Part shown: positions 20,880 to 28,782 of the stretch, in pieces
Numbering within the stretch: the first letter of the stretch is position 1
Layout of the letters: every line of letters begins with the position of its first letter
Assembly (NCBI RefSeq): GCF_000718325.1
Contig: NZ_JOFV01000002.1
Span: 124,001-188,000 of the forward strand
DNA from: Oerskovia turbata
Lineage (GTDB): Bacteria; Actinomycetota; Actinomycetes; Actinomycetales; Cellulomonadaceae
Length of the DNA: 64,000 nt
Direction: 5' to 3'
Program-made: the position numbers and the translations under genes
Notes under the pieces: generated by a model
What the model saw: only the letters and a program-made list of their open reading frames with translations
What the model was told of the DNA's origin: nothing
Database searches by the model: none

Positions 20880-21485
20880 GTGGGAGAACCTGAAGTACGG
20901 ATCTGCGTGGTCGGCGACGAGCTGAGTGCGGGTGTCGGCGACGCCAAGGGCCTCGGCTGGGCCGGGCGCGTGGTCGCGCGCACCCGTTTCCCGGGGACGG
21001 CGATGGTCTTCCCTCTCGCGATCCCGGGCGAGACGACGACCGCGATGAGCCAGCGCTGGGACGCCGAGACGAGCAGGCGCTTCGACCACGACCCCGAGGC
21101 CGACAACCGGCTCGTCCTCGCCCTGGGTCGTCACGACCTCGATGCGGGGCTGTCCGTGGCGCGGTCGCGGCTCAACCTGGCGAACGTCCTCGACGTGGCC
21201 GAGCACCGTCGTCTGCCCACGTTCGTCGTCGGGCCGCCGCCTGGCCGGACCGAGGACAACGACCGGGTCGCCGAGCTCTCCGCGGCCTTCGCGGACGTGG
21301 CGAACCGCCGCCGCGTGCCGTACGTCGACACCTTCACGCCCCTGGTCACGCACGAGCAGTGGCTCGCGGACCTCGCGACGAGCGGCGGCGGGTATCCGGG
21401 GCAGGCGGGCTACGGGCTCATGGCCTGGCTGGTCCTGCACACGGGCTGGCACGCGTGGCTCGGCCTGCCCGACGACGTCGCGTAG
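20880..21485 (+). CDS. SGNH-fold protein with altered catalytic motifs
   Basis: This 201-residue cytoplasmic protein has the layout of GDSL/SGNH hydrolases: an opening strand VRICVVGDELSAGVGD, a middle block LALGRHDLDAG and a C-terminal block GGGYPGQAGYGLMAW. The catalytic positions differ from the family: the nucleophile Ser of GDS is Glu, the Asn of GxND is His, and the Asp-x-x-His near the C-terminus is replaced by Gly and Tyr. Hydrolase activity by the usual mechanism is therefore unlikely. The GTG at 20880 has GAGGAG nine bases upstream; earlier starts lack this. It is followed by the first 22-base repeat array. Confidence 0.7.
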   Translation: MGEPEVRICVVGDELSAGVGDAKGLGWAGRVVARTRFPGTAMVFPLAIPGETTTAMSQRWDAETSRRFDHDPEADNRLVLALGRHDLDAGLSVARSRLNLANVLDVAEHRRLPTFVVGPPPGRTEDNDRVAELSAAFADVANRRRVPYVDTFTPLVTHEQWLADLATSGGGYPGQAGYGLMAWLVLHTGWHAWLGLPDDVA

Positions 21486-21499
21486 CCAGGGCGCCCGGC

Positions 21500-21580
21500 C
21501 CGCCGACGGCGACGCCTGTGTCCGCCGACGGTGACCGAACCGCCGCCGACGGTGACCGACTCGCCCGCCGAGGGTGACCA
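21500..21580 (+). repeat. 22-base-period intergenic array A (four units)
   Basis: Four units of the core CCGCCGA(C/G)GG(T/C)GAC occur with the shared 9-mer starting at 21505, 21527, 21548 and 21570, a spacing of 22, 21 and 22 bases. A fifth, degenerate copy may start at 21593. The bases between cores are not conserved. The array lies between the SGNH-like gene and the terminator, outside any gene. The same repeat occurs near 60.7, 62.45 and 63.64 kb. Confidence 0.85.
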
Positions 21581-21601
21581 CCCCTCGGCTGCGAGAGCGA
21601 C

Positions 21602-21650
21602 GACAGCGGCCTGCGTCCACCCCGTCCAGGGATGACCGCAGGCCGCTGTC
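21602..21650. terminator. Bidirectional terminator between SGNH-like and DUF4097 genes
   Basis: A perfect 14-bp stem (GACAGCGGCCTGCG and its complement, 21602-21615 with 21637-21650) closes on a 21-base loop between two convergent genes. Confidence 0.7.
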
Positions 21651-21680
21651 TCGTCTCCGGGCGCAGACCGCCCTGGGTCC

Positions 21681-22478
21681 TCAGCCCCGCGAGACCGTGA
21701 GGTTGCCCGAGACCGTGCTGACCGACACGTAGGCGCCGCTCGTGCCCTCGGAGTGGTCCACGGACGTGGTGCGGGACTGCGCGCTGGGGACGGGGGCGCC
21801 GTCGAGCACGACCTTGCCGGTGACCGCGCGCGCCTTGAGGTTGACCCCGGCGCCCTCGCTCAGGCGCAGCGTGACGTCGCCCGAGACGGTCTTGGCGGTC
21901 ACGAGGGGGGTCGTCTCGCGGGCCTCCACCACCACGTCTCCCGTGACCGTGCTGATCGTGACCCGTCCGAGCGCGCCCTCGGCCTCGACGCGCCCCGAGG
22001 CCGTGCTGACCTTGACGTCACCCTCGTGCGTCGCGACCGCGACCCGGCCCGCGACGGTCTTGACCGAGAGAGGGCCCACGGTGTCGGTCACGGTGACCGA
22101 CCCGTCGGCCGTGGTCACGGACACGGGCGCGCGGGTGCCGCTGACCGTCGACGCGGCGCGGGCGGTCGCGATCTTGACGGGCAGGTGGGCCGGGAGCACG
22201 ACCCGGACGGTGGCCGTGTCCTTGTCCTTGAGGCCGCGCAACCGGTCCACGGCCCCCTCGACGCCGTCGAAGTCGTAGGCGATCTTCAGCTCGCCCGCGT
22301 GCGTCGTGACCCGCAGGGGCCGGGGGCTCACGTCGGTCACGTCGACGGTTGCGCCGGACTCCCTGCCCGGGTCGCTCACGACCTCGACCGCCCCGTTCGT
22401 GAGGCCCACGACGAGCGACGCCACGTCGGCGACCTCGATCTGCTGCGGTGCTGCGATGACCCAGGACTCGGTTCCCAT
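21681..22478 (-). CDS. DUF4097 family beta-solenoid protein (second copy)
   Basis: This 265-residue protein is built from repeated short strands of the form TVSGDV, TVAGRV, TASGRV and TVTGDV, spaced about 18-20 residues, as in the DUF4097 putative-adhesin fold. There is no signal peptide or membrane segment, so a surface role is doubtful. The start ATG at 22478 has GGAGAACGAC just upstream, and the resulting N-terminus (GTESWVIAAPQQIEVADV) matches that of the first copy at 24153. An in-frame ATG at 22574 would overlap the PadR gene. It is the last gene of a three-gene operon. Confidence 0.88.
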   Translation of the reverse strand: MGTESWVIAAPQQIEVADVASLVVGLTNGAVEVVSDPGRESGATVDVTDVSPRPLRVTTHAGELKIAYDFDGVEGAVDRLRGLKDKDTATVRVVLPAHLPVKIATARAASTVSGTRAPVSVTTADGSVTVTDTVGPLSVKTVAGRVAVATHEGDVKVSTASGRVEAEGALGRVTISTVTGDVVVEARETTPLVTAKTVSGDVTLRLSEGAGVNLKARAVTGKVVLDGAPVPSAQSRTTSVDHSEGTSGAYVSVSTVSGNLTVSRG

Positions 22479-22570
22479 GTCGTTCTCCTTCGTCGTCTGC
22501 GTGTCGTGCCGGTCGTCGTGCTGGTTCGGGTCGTGCGGGTCGTGCGGGTCCGCCGCCTCGGGGCCGCCGG

Positions 22571-23173
22571 TCACGGCAGCGTCCCCCGGACCGCCCGCCG
22601 GGCGGAGTCCAGGACCGTGCGCAGCGTCTCGAGCGTCAGCTCGGTGACCGCGCTGCTCGCGTCGGCACGCCGGAGGTCGGCGCGCACGTCGTCGCGGAAC
22701 CGTTGCACCATGGCCTCGGCCTCGACGCGTCGGGCGTAGGACTCGCCGCGGCGAGGGTCCGGGGTGGCGGCGGGCCGCGGGCGGACGCGCGCCTCCTGGG
22801 CCGCGGCCGCGAGCTCGGCGCGCAGCCCCTGCATCGAGCCCTGGATGTCGGCGCGCAGGGCGTGCGCACGGGTGCGCACGGTCTGGGCGATCCCGTCCTC
22901 GAGCGCTGCGACGTCGGCCCGGCGGGCCGCGACCTCGGCCCGACCGGCGGGCGTGAGCTCGTAGGTGGACTTGCGGGCGCTGTCGCTGCGGCGCACGAGC
23001 CCCTCCCCCTCGAGCCGGGCGAGGCGCGGGTAGATGGTGCCGGCGCTGGGACGGTAGGTCCCTCCGAAACGGTCGCTCAGCTCGGTCATGAGCTCGTAGC
23101 CGTGCTTGGGCCCGGACTCAAGCAGCGCGAGGAGGTAGAGCCGGAGCTCCCCGTGGGCGAAGACGGAGGCCAT
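22571..23173 (-). CDS. PadR family transcriptional regulator
   Basis: This 200-residue DNA-binding protein has a winged-helix domain (LRLYLLALLESGPKHGYELM, residues 10-29; SAGTIYPRLARLEGEGLVRR, about 42-61; YELTPAGRAEV, about 69-79) followed by a long Ala/Arg-rich helical tail that would form the dimer interface. PadR proteins usually repress their own operon in response to a ligand or membrane stress. The ATG at 23173 shares a base with the stop of the upstream DUF4097 gene, so the two are coupled. Two palindromes before that gene are the likely operator. Confidence 0.93.
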   Translation of the reverse strand: MASVFAHGELRLYLLALLESGPKHGYELMTELSDRFGGTYRPSAGTIYPRLARLEGEGLVRRSDSARKSTYELTPAGRAEVAARRADVAALEDGIAQTVRTRAHALRADIQGSMQGLRAELAAAAQEARVRPRPAATPDPRRGESYARRVEAEAMVQRFRDDVRADLRRADASSAVTELTLETLRTVLDSARRAVRGTLP

Positions 23174-24153
23174 CAGCGGTCCGCCGGTCCGTCCGCGGGA
23201 CCGCCACCGGGCGCGCCGGTCCATGTCGCGCGACTGTCCGCGGTGCCCCAGGGGGCACCGTAGCCCGGGTACGCGTCGGTCGGGGCGTCGTCGAACGACC
23301 AGGCCGGGGCGCTGTCCGCGACACCGCCGGGTGCGTCCCACGCGACGGCGTCGGTCGGCTCGCCCCGCAGCACCGTGACGTTCCCCGAGACGGAGTTGAC
23401 CTGGAGCTTCTTGCCCGGGGTCCCGGACGGACCCGCCTGGCGGTAGGAGCCACCGGGCGTGCCGCGGTGCTCGACGCCGTCGACCACGAGGCGACCGCTC
23501 ACGCAGCGCAGGGTGTAGTCGAGGGCGTCGGGCTCGGGCACCCGCACCAGGACGTCGGCCGAGACGGCGTTGACGTTCATCACGTCGGGCGTCGCGCTCG
23601 AGTCGAGCGTGACGTTCCCGGAGACGGTGTTGAGCTTGACGTCGGTCAGCGCGCCCGAGGCCGTGAGGTCGCCCGACACGGAGTCCATGACGAGGGTGCC
23701 CACGTGGTCGCGGACCGTGACCTCGCCCGAGACCGTGTCGACGCGGACCGCGCCGGTCGTCTGTGTCGTCATGACCGAGCCGCCCACGGTGGCGACGGAG
23801 ACCTTCGCCTGGGTCCCGGCGACGAGGCCGTCGCCGCGCACGGTCGCGAGCTTGACCCGGACGTGGGCGGGCACGCCGACGTAGACGTCGGCACGGTCCT
23901 TGCCGCGGTAGTTGCGGAACGAGTCGAGGAAGCCCTGCCAGCCGCCCGTGGGCGAGTACCCGACCGTGAGCCGGTCGCCGTCGAGGCGGACCTCGAGCGG
24001 ACGGCCCTCGATCGAGTGGACCTCGACGCGGACGCCGGGCTCGTCGTGCACCACGACGTCGATGCGTCCGTTGAGCAGGTTCGCGTCGAGGCGGGCCACG
24101 GGCCCGACGTCGATCGTCTGCGGACCGGTCACGGTCCAGTTCTCGGTCGCCAT
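23173..24153 (-). CDS. DUF4097 family beta-solenoid protein (first copy)
   Basis: The 326-residue protein opens with WTVTGPQTIDVGPVARLDA, then runs through repeats such as TVSGEV, SVSGDL, TVSGNV, AVSADV and CVSGRL at about 18-20-residue spacing. A Gly/Pro/Ala/Asp-rich tail of about 60 residues ends the protein and is absent from the second copy. No signal peptide is seen. The ATG at 24153 has GAGGAGAGAC upstream. It is the first gene of the operon, overlapping padR by one base. The pairing of these proteins with PadR is a known actinobacterial arrangement; the cellular role is not established. Confidence 0.88.
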   Translation of the reverse strand: MATENWTVTGPQTIDVGPVARLDANLLNGRIDVVVHDEPGVRVEVHSIEGRPLEVRLDGDRLTVGYSPTGGWQGFLDSFRNYRGKDRADVYVGVPAHVRVKLATVRGDGLVAGTQAKVSVATVGGSVMTTQTTGAVRVDTVSGEVTVRDHVGTLVMDSVSGDLTASGALTDVKLNTVSGNVTLDSSATPDVMNVNAVSADVLVRVPEPDALDYTLRCVSGRLVVDGVEHRGTPGGSYRQAGPSGTPGKKLQVNSVSGNVTVLRGEPTDAVAWDAPGGVADSAPAWSFDDAPTDAYPGYGAPWGTADSRATWTGAPGGGPADGPADR

Positions 24154-24195
24154 GTCTCTCCTCGCGTTCCTGCGGTGTCCCGCCCGGTCCCGTGA

Positions 24196-24235
24196 ACGCG
24201 ATGTATCGCGTTTCTGATCACACGATATATCGCGT
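24196..24235. promoter_or_regulatory. Paired palindromes, probable PadR operator
   Basis: Two 16-base near-identical palindromes lie 24 bases centre to centre. ACGCGAT-GT-ATCGCGT at 24196-24211 is perfect, and ACACGAT-AT-ATCGCGT at 24220-24235 has one mismatch. They sit 43-82 bases upstream of the first DUF4097 start and are AT-richer than their surroundings. Autoregulation by the PadR protein is the simplest reading. The bL37 gene starts 67 bases beyond on the other strand and could also be affected. Confidence 0.65.
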
Positions 24236-24301
24236 CTTGGACCAGGACAAGCCCCAGATGTGGGAACATGGAGCAGACAGAATCCGGCGTGAGGAGCAAT
24301 C

Positions 24302-24376
24302 ATGAGCAAGCGCGGACGCAAGCGTCGCAGCCGCAAGGGCAGCGCAGCGAACCACGGCAAGCGCCCCAACGCCTGA
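24302..24376 (+). CDS. Ribosomal protein bL37 (AURKAIP1/COX24-type peptide)
   Basis: This 24-residue, strongly basic peptide (MSKRGRKRRSRKGSAANHGK followed by RPNA) closely matches the small 50S protein bL37 described in mycobacterial ribosomes, including the ANHGKRPNA ending. It binds in the large subunit near the decoding-region bridge. A GAGGAGCAATC stretch gives a clear ribosome-binding site before ATG 24302. It is too short for most gene finders. A strong terminator follows about 50 bases later. Confidence 0.92.
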   Translation: MSKRGRKRRSRKGSAANHGKRPNA

Positions 24377-24424
24377 TCACGAGCCCGCCAGGGCCGCGAT
24401 CACGCGCCCTGCGGGCGAGTGCGA

Positions 24425-24466
24425 CGAAAGGGCCCGTCCTCACCTCGGTGAGGACGGGCCCTTTCG
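24425..24466. terminator. Terminator after bL37 and rsrA
   Basis: A perfect 19-bp stem (24425-24443 with 24448-24466) closes on the loop CTCG between the convergent bL37 and rsrA genes. It ends in a short T-rich stretch on each strand (CTTTCG). Confidence 0.9.
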
Positions 24467-24511
24467 ACGTTCTCGGGTCCCGACGGCGCCACGCCCCCGG
24501 GGGCGCGGGCG

Positions 24512-24835
24512 TCAGATGCCGTCGACGACCGTCGTCGTACGCAGTACGGTGAACTGCGCCTGGATGCGCAGGCGGAGCTCCGCGGGAGCCTGCTCGTGGC
24601 ACGAGCGGCGCACGAGCTGCTTGACCAGCTCCTCGGCGCTCAGCTCGGCCAGGCACGGCGAGCAGTGCGCGACGTGCGCACGCATGCGCACCTCGTCGTC
24701 GGAGGTCATCTCCGAGTCGAGGTACTCGTACAGGTGCTTGAGCGCGTGCTCGCACTCGGTCTCGCCCTCGGTCGAGTGGGGGATCGGCACGATGACCTCG
24801 TCCTGGGCCTCCGTGCCCACGTTCTGCTGACTCAC
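24512..24835 (-). CDS. rsrA: Mycothiol-system anti-sigma factor
   Basis: This 107-residue zinc-binding anti-sigma factor holds SigR inactive until disulfide stress oxidises its cysteines and releases zinc. The ZAS signature is complete: an upstream Cys in ETECEHAL and the core HVAHCSPCL (His-x3-Cys-x2-Cys, about residues 54-61). A further Cys in RRSCHEQ lies nearby. The ATG at 24835 overlaps the sigR stop by four bases, so the anti-sigma factor is made in proportion to its sigma factor. The terminator at 24425-24466 ends the operon. Confidence 0.93.
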   Translation of the reverse strand: MSQQNVGTEAQDEVIVPIPHSTEGETECEHALKHLYEYLDSEMTSDDEVRMRAHVAHCSPCLAELSAEELVKQLVRRSCHEQAPAELRLRIQAQFTVLRTTTVVDGI

Positions 24836-25500
24836 GACTCACCTCCGGGGGTCTTGGCCCCCACCAGTCCTCGGTCCTTTGCGTAGTCGCTCAGGAGGTC
24901 ACGCAGCTGGTGCCGACCGCGGTGGAGCCGCGACATCACGGTCCCGATCGGCGTGCCCATGATCTCGGCGATCTCCTTGTACGGGAAGCCCTCGACGTCC
25001 GCGTAGTACACGGCCATCCGGCGGTCCTCCGGCAGCTCCTGGAGAGCCTTCTTCACGTCGGAGTCCGGGAGCCGGTCCAACGCCTCGGCCTCGGCCGAGC
25101 GCAACCCCTGCGACGTGTGCGACGCCGCGCGGTGGATCTGCCAGTCCTCGACGTCCTCCGCCGCGGACTGCAGCGGCTCGCGCTGCTTCTTGCGGTAGTT
25201 GTTGATGAACGTGTTCGTGAGGATCCGGTAGAGCCACGCCTTGAGGTTGGTGTCCGGGCGGTACTGGTGGAACGCGGCGAACGCCTTGGTGAACGTCTCC
25301 TGGACCAGGTCCTCCGCGTCGGTCGGGTTGCGCGTCAGGCGCAGCGCCGCCGAGTAGAGCTGGTCGAGGTACACGAGCGCGTCGCGCTCGAAGCGCGCCG
25401 AACGGGCCGCGTCGTCCTCCGTGGAGGGAGCCCGGTGGGTGTCCTCGGCGTCATCGGCGCCCGAGAGGTCGCCTGCGCTGCTGCTGATCTGGTCCGTCAT
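24832..25500 (-). CDS. sigR: RNA polymerase sigma factor SigR (ECF, redox stress)
   Basis: This 222-residue ECF sigma factor directs the thiol-oxidative stress regulon. Region 2 ([20 protein letters not shown], then [20 protein letters not shown] and [19 protein letters not shown]) and region 4 ([39 protein letters not shown]) are both present. The ATG at 25500 gives the usual length, but the frame stays open for 75 codons upstream, with GTG codons downstream of the promoter. In Streptomyces a longer, unstable isoform starts from such an upstream codon, so a similar SigR' is possible here. The gene is read from its own GGGAAT-N18-GTT promoter and overlaps rsrA. Confidence 0.94.
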   Translation of the reverse strand: MTDQISSSAGDLSGADDAEDTHRAPSTEDDAARSARFERDALVYLDQLYSAALRLTRNPTDAEDLVQETFTKAFAAFHQYRPDTNLKAWLYRILTNTFINNYRKKQREPLQSAAEDVEDWQIHRAASHTSQGLRSAEAEALDRLPDSDVKKALQELPEDRRMAVYYADVEGFPYKEIAEIMGTPIGTVMSRLHRGRHQLRDLLSDYAKDRGLVGAKTPGGES

Positions 25501-25647
25501 CGACAACGAGCCTAGTCCTCCTGCCGGTCGGGTGTCCGCCGAGAGCGCAGAAGGTGCGACCGCGCCGAACGGCACGACCTCGAGGCTCGGTGCGGCGGGG
25601 GCGTTCACGGCCGCTTCCGCTTCCAGTACACATGTCACGCTCAGCAC

Positions 25648-25674
25648 AACCGCCGGGTACGCCGTGTCATTCCC
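25648..25674 (-). promoter_or_regulatory. SigR-type autoregulatory promoter
   Basis: On the minus strand the sequence reads GGGAAT, 18 bases, then GTT. This is exactly the known SigR consensus (GGGAAT-N16-18-GTT). It lies about 150 bases upstream of the SigR ATG, so it most likely drives sigR-rsrA autoactivation. The leader contains in-frame GTG codons that could start a longer isoform. Confidence 0.85.
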
Positions 25675-25792
25675 GCAGGGGCCGGATCCCGCGGTTCGCG
25701 CGCTTCCCGGGGCGGGCAGAGGCAAGCCTGTGCTCGGTGAGGACAGGCAACCATCGGGTGTGCTCGGGCCCGATCCTCGCTAGCGTGACCGC

Positions 25793-26338
25793 ATGACGAC
25801 CACGACTCCCGACTCCCGGTTCCGCACACTCCTGCGCGAGCAGGTCGGCCACGAGCTCGACGCCCACCAGCAGTACATCGCGATCGCCGTGTGGTTCGAC
25901 TCGCACGACCTGCCCCAGCTCGCCGCGCACTTCTACCGCCAGTCGGTCGAGGAGCGCAACCACGCCATGATGATCGTCCAGTACCACCTCGACCGTGACC
26001 TGGAGATCTCGATCCCCGGCACGGGCGCGGTGCGCAACGACTTCGACTCGGTGCTCGAGCCTCTCCAGCTCGCGCTCGACCAGGAGAAGCAGGTCACCGA
26101 CCAGATCGAGGCCATCTTCCGCGCGGCCCGCGAGGAGGGCGACGCCCTCGGCGAGCAGTTCCTCCTGTGGTTCCTGAAGGAGCAGGTCGAGGAGGTCGCG
26201 TCGGCCACGACGCTGTTGACCGTCGCCCGCCGCGCCGGCGAGAACCTGTTCGACCTCGAGAACTACGTGGCCCGCGAGACCATCGGGGACGGCGGCGAGT
26301 CCGCGGACGCCCCCGAGGCCGCCGGCGGCGCGCTCTGA
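25793..26338 (+). CDS. Ferritin
   Basis: This 181-residue non-heme iron-storage protein oxidises Fe(II) and stores it as a mineral in a 24-mer shell. The ferroxidase ligands are visible: Glu in GHELDAHQQY (residues 19-28), Glu-Glu-x-x-His in VEERNHAMM (about 52-60), and later Glu/Gln residues in LDQEKQ and FLKEQVEEV (about 95 and 130). A TAGCGT hexamer ends 6 bases before the ATG, consistent with a leaderless mRNA. It diverges from sigR, and both may answer oxidative stress, but no shared site is seen. Confidence 0.93.
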   Translation: MTTTTPDSRFRTLLREQVGHELDAHQQYIAIAVWFDSHDLPQLAAHFYRQSVEERNHAMMIVQYHLDRDLEISIPGTGAVRNDFDSVLEPLQLALDQEKQVTDQIEAIFRAAREEGDALGEQFLLWFLKEQVEEVASATTLLTVARRAGENLFDLENYVARETIGDGGESADAPEAAGGAL

Positions 26339-26352
26339 GCTGACGAGCCCAC

Positions 26353-26383
26353 GGGCGGAGCCGGGCAGGTCCCGGCTCCGCCC
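26353..26383 (+). terminator. Ferritin terminator
   Basis: A perfect 13-bp stem (GGGCGGAGCCGGG and its complement) closes on CAGGT, 15 bases after the ferritin stop. Confidence 0.85.
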
Positions 26384-26624
26384 TCGCCGTGCCGGTGCCC
26401 GTCGACGCCCCTTCCCGCCCGACGGCGCCGCTCACCCCCGGCGTTCACCGTCACGGCCTCGTCTCCTGTCCTCGATCCCCCTCCACCGGCGCGCATCGCA
26501 CCGCACGTGCACGCCCGGTGGCATGCTGAGCAGCGATGGGACAGGCTGGGTCGACCGGGGGCGGCTCCGGCGTCCCCGTGCCCGCCGCTCCCACCGGCAC
26601 CCGCTCGACGAAGGAGACCCACCG

Positions 26625-27239
26625 ATGCTGCTGCGTCACGTCGCGAGGCCCATGCTGGCCTCCTGGTTCATCTACGACGGCGTGCAGGCCGCCCTCAAGC
26701 CCGCGGAGCACGTGCGCGCCGCCCGACGCGGTGCGAGCCTCGTCGGTCAGCAGCTCGGTGTCGAGGAACCGCTCAGCGAGAAGCAGGTCACGGCACTGGT
26801 CCGGGTGCACGGCGCTGCGACCGCGGTCGCCGGACTCTTCCTCGCGGTCGGCAAGGCGCCCCGGACCGCAGCCCTCACCCTCGCGGCGCTGAGCGTCCCC
26901 CTCGCGGTCGTCAACCAGCCCTTCACCCCGAGCGACGTCCCCCGCGACGTGCGCACCCGCAAGTTCGTGGGCAACCTCGGCGCGATCGGCGCGGCCCTCA
27001 TCGCCGGGGCCGACTACGAGGGACGCCCCGGCGTCCGCTGGCGCGTCGACCGCGCCCGCAAGGACCTCGACCTCGCCAAGAACGCCAAGCACCAGGTCGA
27101 CGCGGCCAAGCACAAGGTCGAGTCCGCGACCGACAGGGCCACGCACGCCGTGACTTCGAGCGCCCGCACCGCACGTCGCGCCGCGAGATCGGCGGCGAGC
27201 ACCGCGGCCGGGAACGTCAAGGGCGCCGTCTCGCACTGA
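26625..27239 (+). CDS. DoxX-like membrane protein
   Basis: This 204-residue membrane protein shows the DoxX-family start (MLLRHVARPMLASWFIYDGV), in which the first helix is followed by loop residues and then two or three further hydrophobic segments (about residues 65-80, 83-97, 114-128). The last 60 residues are Ala/Lys/Arg-rich and helical (AKHQVDAAKHKVESATDRAT) and are longer than in a basic DoxX protein. The ATG has GAAGGAGACCCACC upstream. DoxX proteins are tied to thiosulfate or oxidative-stress membrane complexes, but this one lacks informative neighbours. Confidence 0.75.
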   Translation: MLLRHVARPMLASWFIYDGVQAALKPAEHVRAARRGASLVGQQLGVEEPLSEKQVTALVRVHGAATAVAGLFLAVGKAPRTAALTLAALSVPLAVVNQPFTPSDVPRDVRTRKFVGNLGAIGAALIAGADYEGRPGVRWRVDRARKDLDLAKNAKHQVDAAKHKVESATDRATHAVTSSARTARRAARSAASTAAGNVKGAVSH

Positions 27240-27438
27240 GGGCTGCACCACGGCCACCACCAGCAGTACCGGGGAAGGCCGCACCGGCTCTCCCGCCGCA
27301 CCGCCTCCGGTGCCGCCGACGTGCCGCCCGCCGCAGCCCGACCGCGGCGGGTGAGCGACGCCGTCGGGCCGTGGACGGGCCCGGCCGAGGACCGGACGGA
27401 AGGCCCCCGCGAGGGCCCGGTGCCATAACCTGGGGCAT

Positions 27439-28782
27439 GTGACCAGCGACCTTCCTGCCGCCCGCCCCGACGAGACGACCCCCGCGCTGCCGGCGTGGCC
27501 CGCACCCAGCCGGACCGGCGCGACCGCCGGGGCCCCGCTCGACGCGACCGTCGCGGTCCCGGGCTCCAAGTCGCTCACCAACCGCCTCCTCGTGCTCGCG
27601 GCCCTCGCCGACGGGCCGGGCGTGCTGCGCGGAGCGCTGCGCAGCCGCGACACCGACCTCATGGCCGCAGCGCTGCGCGACCTGGGCGTGAGCATCACCG
27701 AGGGTGAGGACCCGAGCGAGCTGCACGTGACACCCGGCGCGCTGCGCGGCCCCGCCGAGATCGACTGCGGCCTCGCGGGCACGGTCATGCGCTTCGTCCC
27801 CGCGGTCGCGGCCCTCGCCGACGGCACCGTGCGGTTCGACGGCGACGAGGGCGCACGCGTGCGCCCCATGGGGCCCGTGCTCGACGCGCTGCGCGACCTG
27901 GGCGTGCCCGTCGCGGGCAAGGACACCCTGCCGTTCACGATCACCGGACGCGGCGCGGTGCACGGCGGGCACGTCGACGTCGACGCGTCGGGGTCGAGCC
28001 AGTTCGTCTCGGGCCTGCTGCTCGCCGCCGCGCGCTTCGAGCAGGGCGTCACGCTGCGCCACACTGGCCCGACGCTGCCGAGCGTGCCCCACATCGACAT
28101 GACGGTCGAGGTCCTGCGCGAGGTCGGCGTCGAGGTCGACGACTCGCGCCCCACGATCTGGACCGTCTCCCCCGGGCCGATCGCCGCGCGCGACGTGTAC
28201 GTCGAGCCCGACCTCTCGAACGCCGGGCCGTTCCTCGCCGCTGCCCTCGTGGTGGGCGGCACGGTGCGCGTCCCGGGCTGGCCCGCCGTGACGACCCAGC
28301 CGGGCGCCATGATGGCCGAGCTCCTCACCGCGATGGGCGGCCACGCCGAGCTGACGGACGGCGTCATGGCCGTGACCGGGACGGGCGAGGTCCGCGGGAT
28401 CGACGTCGACCTCCACGAGGCCGGCGAGCTCGCCCCGACCATCGCGGCCCTCGCCGCGATCGCCGACTCCCCCAGCCGCCTGCGCGGCATCGCGCACCTG
28501 CGCGGCCACGAGACCGACCGCCTGGCCGCGCTCGCGACCGAGATCACGCGCCTCGGCGGGCAGGCCGAGCAGACGCACGACGGCCTCGTCATCACCCCGC
28601 GCCCGCTGCACGGCGCCACGTTCCGCACCTACCACGACCACCGCATGGCGACCTCGGGCACCCTGATCGGGCTGCGCGTGCCCGGCGTGCTCGTGGAGGA
28701 CGTCGAGACGACCGCCAAGACCCTGCCCGGGTTCACCGCCATGTGGGACCGCATGCTGAGCGCCGCAGGATCGGCAAGCTGA
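27439..28782 (+). CDS. aroA: 3-phosphoshikimate 1-carboxyvinyltransferase (EPSP synthase)
   Basis: This 447-residue shikimate-pathway enzyme joins shikimate-3-phosphate and phosphoenolpyruvate. Landmarks are [16 protein letters not shown] (residues 41-56), the actinobacterial form [10 protein letters not shown] of the usual NAGTA motif, the [12 protein letters not shown] substrate loop, and [10 protein letters not shown] near the C-terminus. The GTG at 27439 has no Shine-Dalgarno, but a TAACCT hexamer ends 7 bases before it, so the message is probably leaderless. It shares one base with rsgA. The sigR/rsrA-aroA-rsgA-hisN block resembles that in mycobacteria. Confidence 0.95.
   Translation: MTSDLPAARPDETTPALPAWPAPSRTGATAGAPLDATVAVPGSKSLTNRLLVLAALADGPGVLRGALRSRDTDLMAAALRDLGVSITEGEDPSELHVTPGALRGPAEIDCGLAGTVMRFVPAVAALADGTVRFDGDEGARVRPMGPVLDALRDLGVPVAGKDTLPFTITGRGAVHGGHVDVDASGSSQFVSGLLLAAARFEQGVTLRHTGPTLPSVPHIDMTVEVLREVGVEVDDSRPTIWTVSPGPIAARDVYVEPDLSNAGPFLAAALVVGGTVRVPGWPAVTTQPGAMMAELLTAMGGHAELTDGVMAVTGTGEVRGIDVDLHEAGELAPTIAALAAIADSPSRLRGIAHLRGHETDRLAALATEITRLGGQAEQTHDGLVITPRPLHGATFRTYHDHRMATSGTLIGLRVPGVLVEDVETTAKTLPGFTAMWDRMLSAAGSAS

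Noticed and set aside
20880..21485. An active GDSL esterase
   Set aside because: The nucleophile Ser, the Asn and the catalytic Asp/His are all replaced.
26415..26460. A fifth 22-base array after ferritin
   Set aside because: Only one short fragment matches and the core does not recur at 22 bases.
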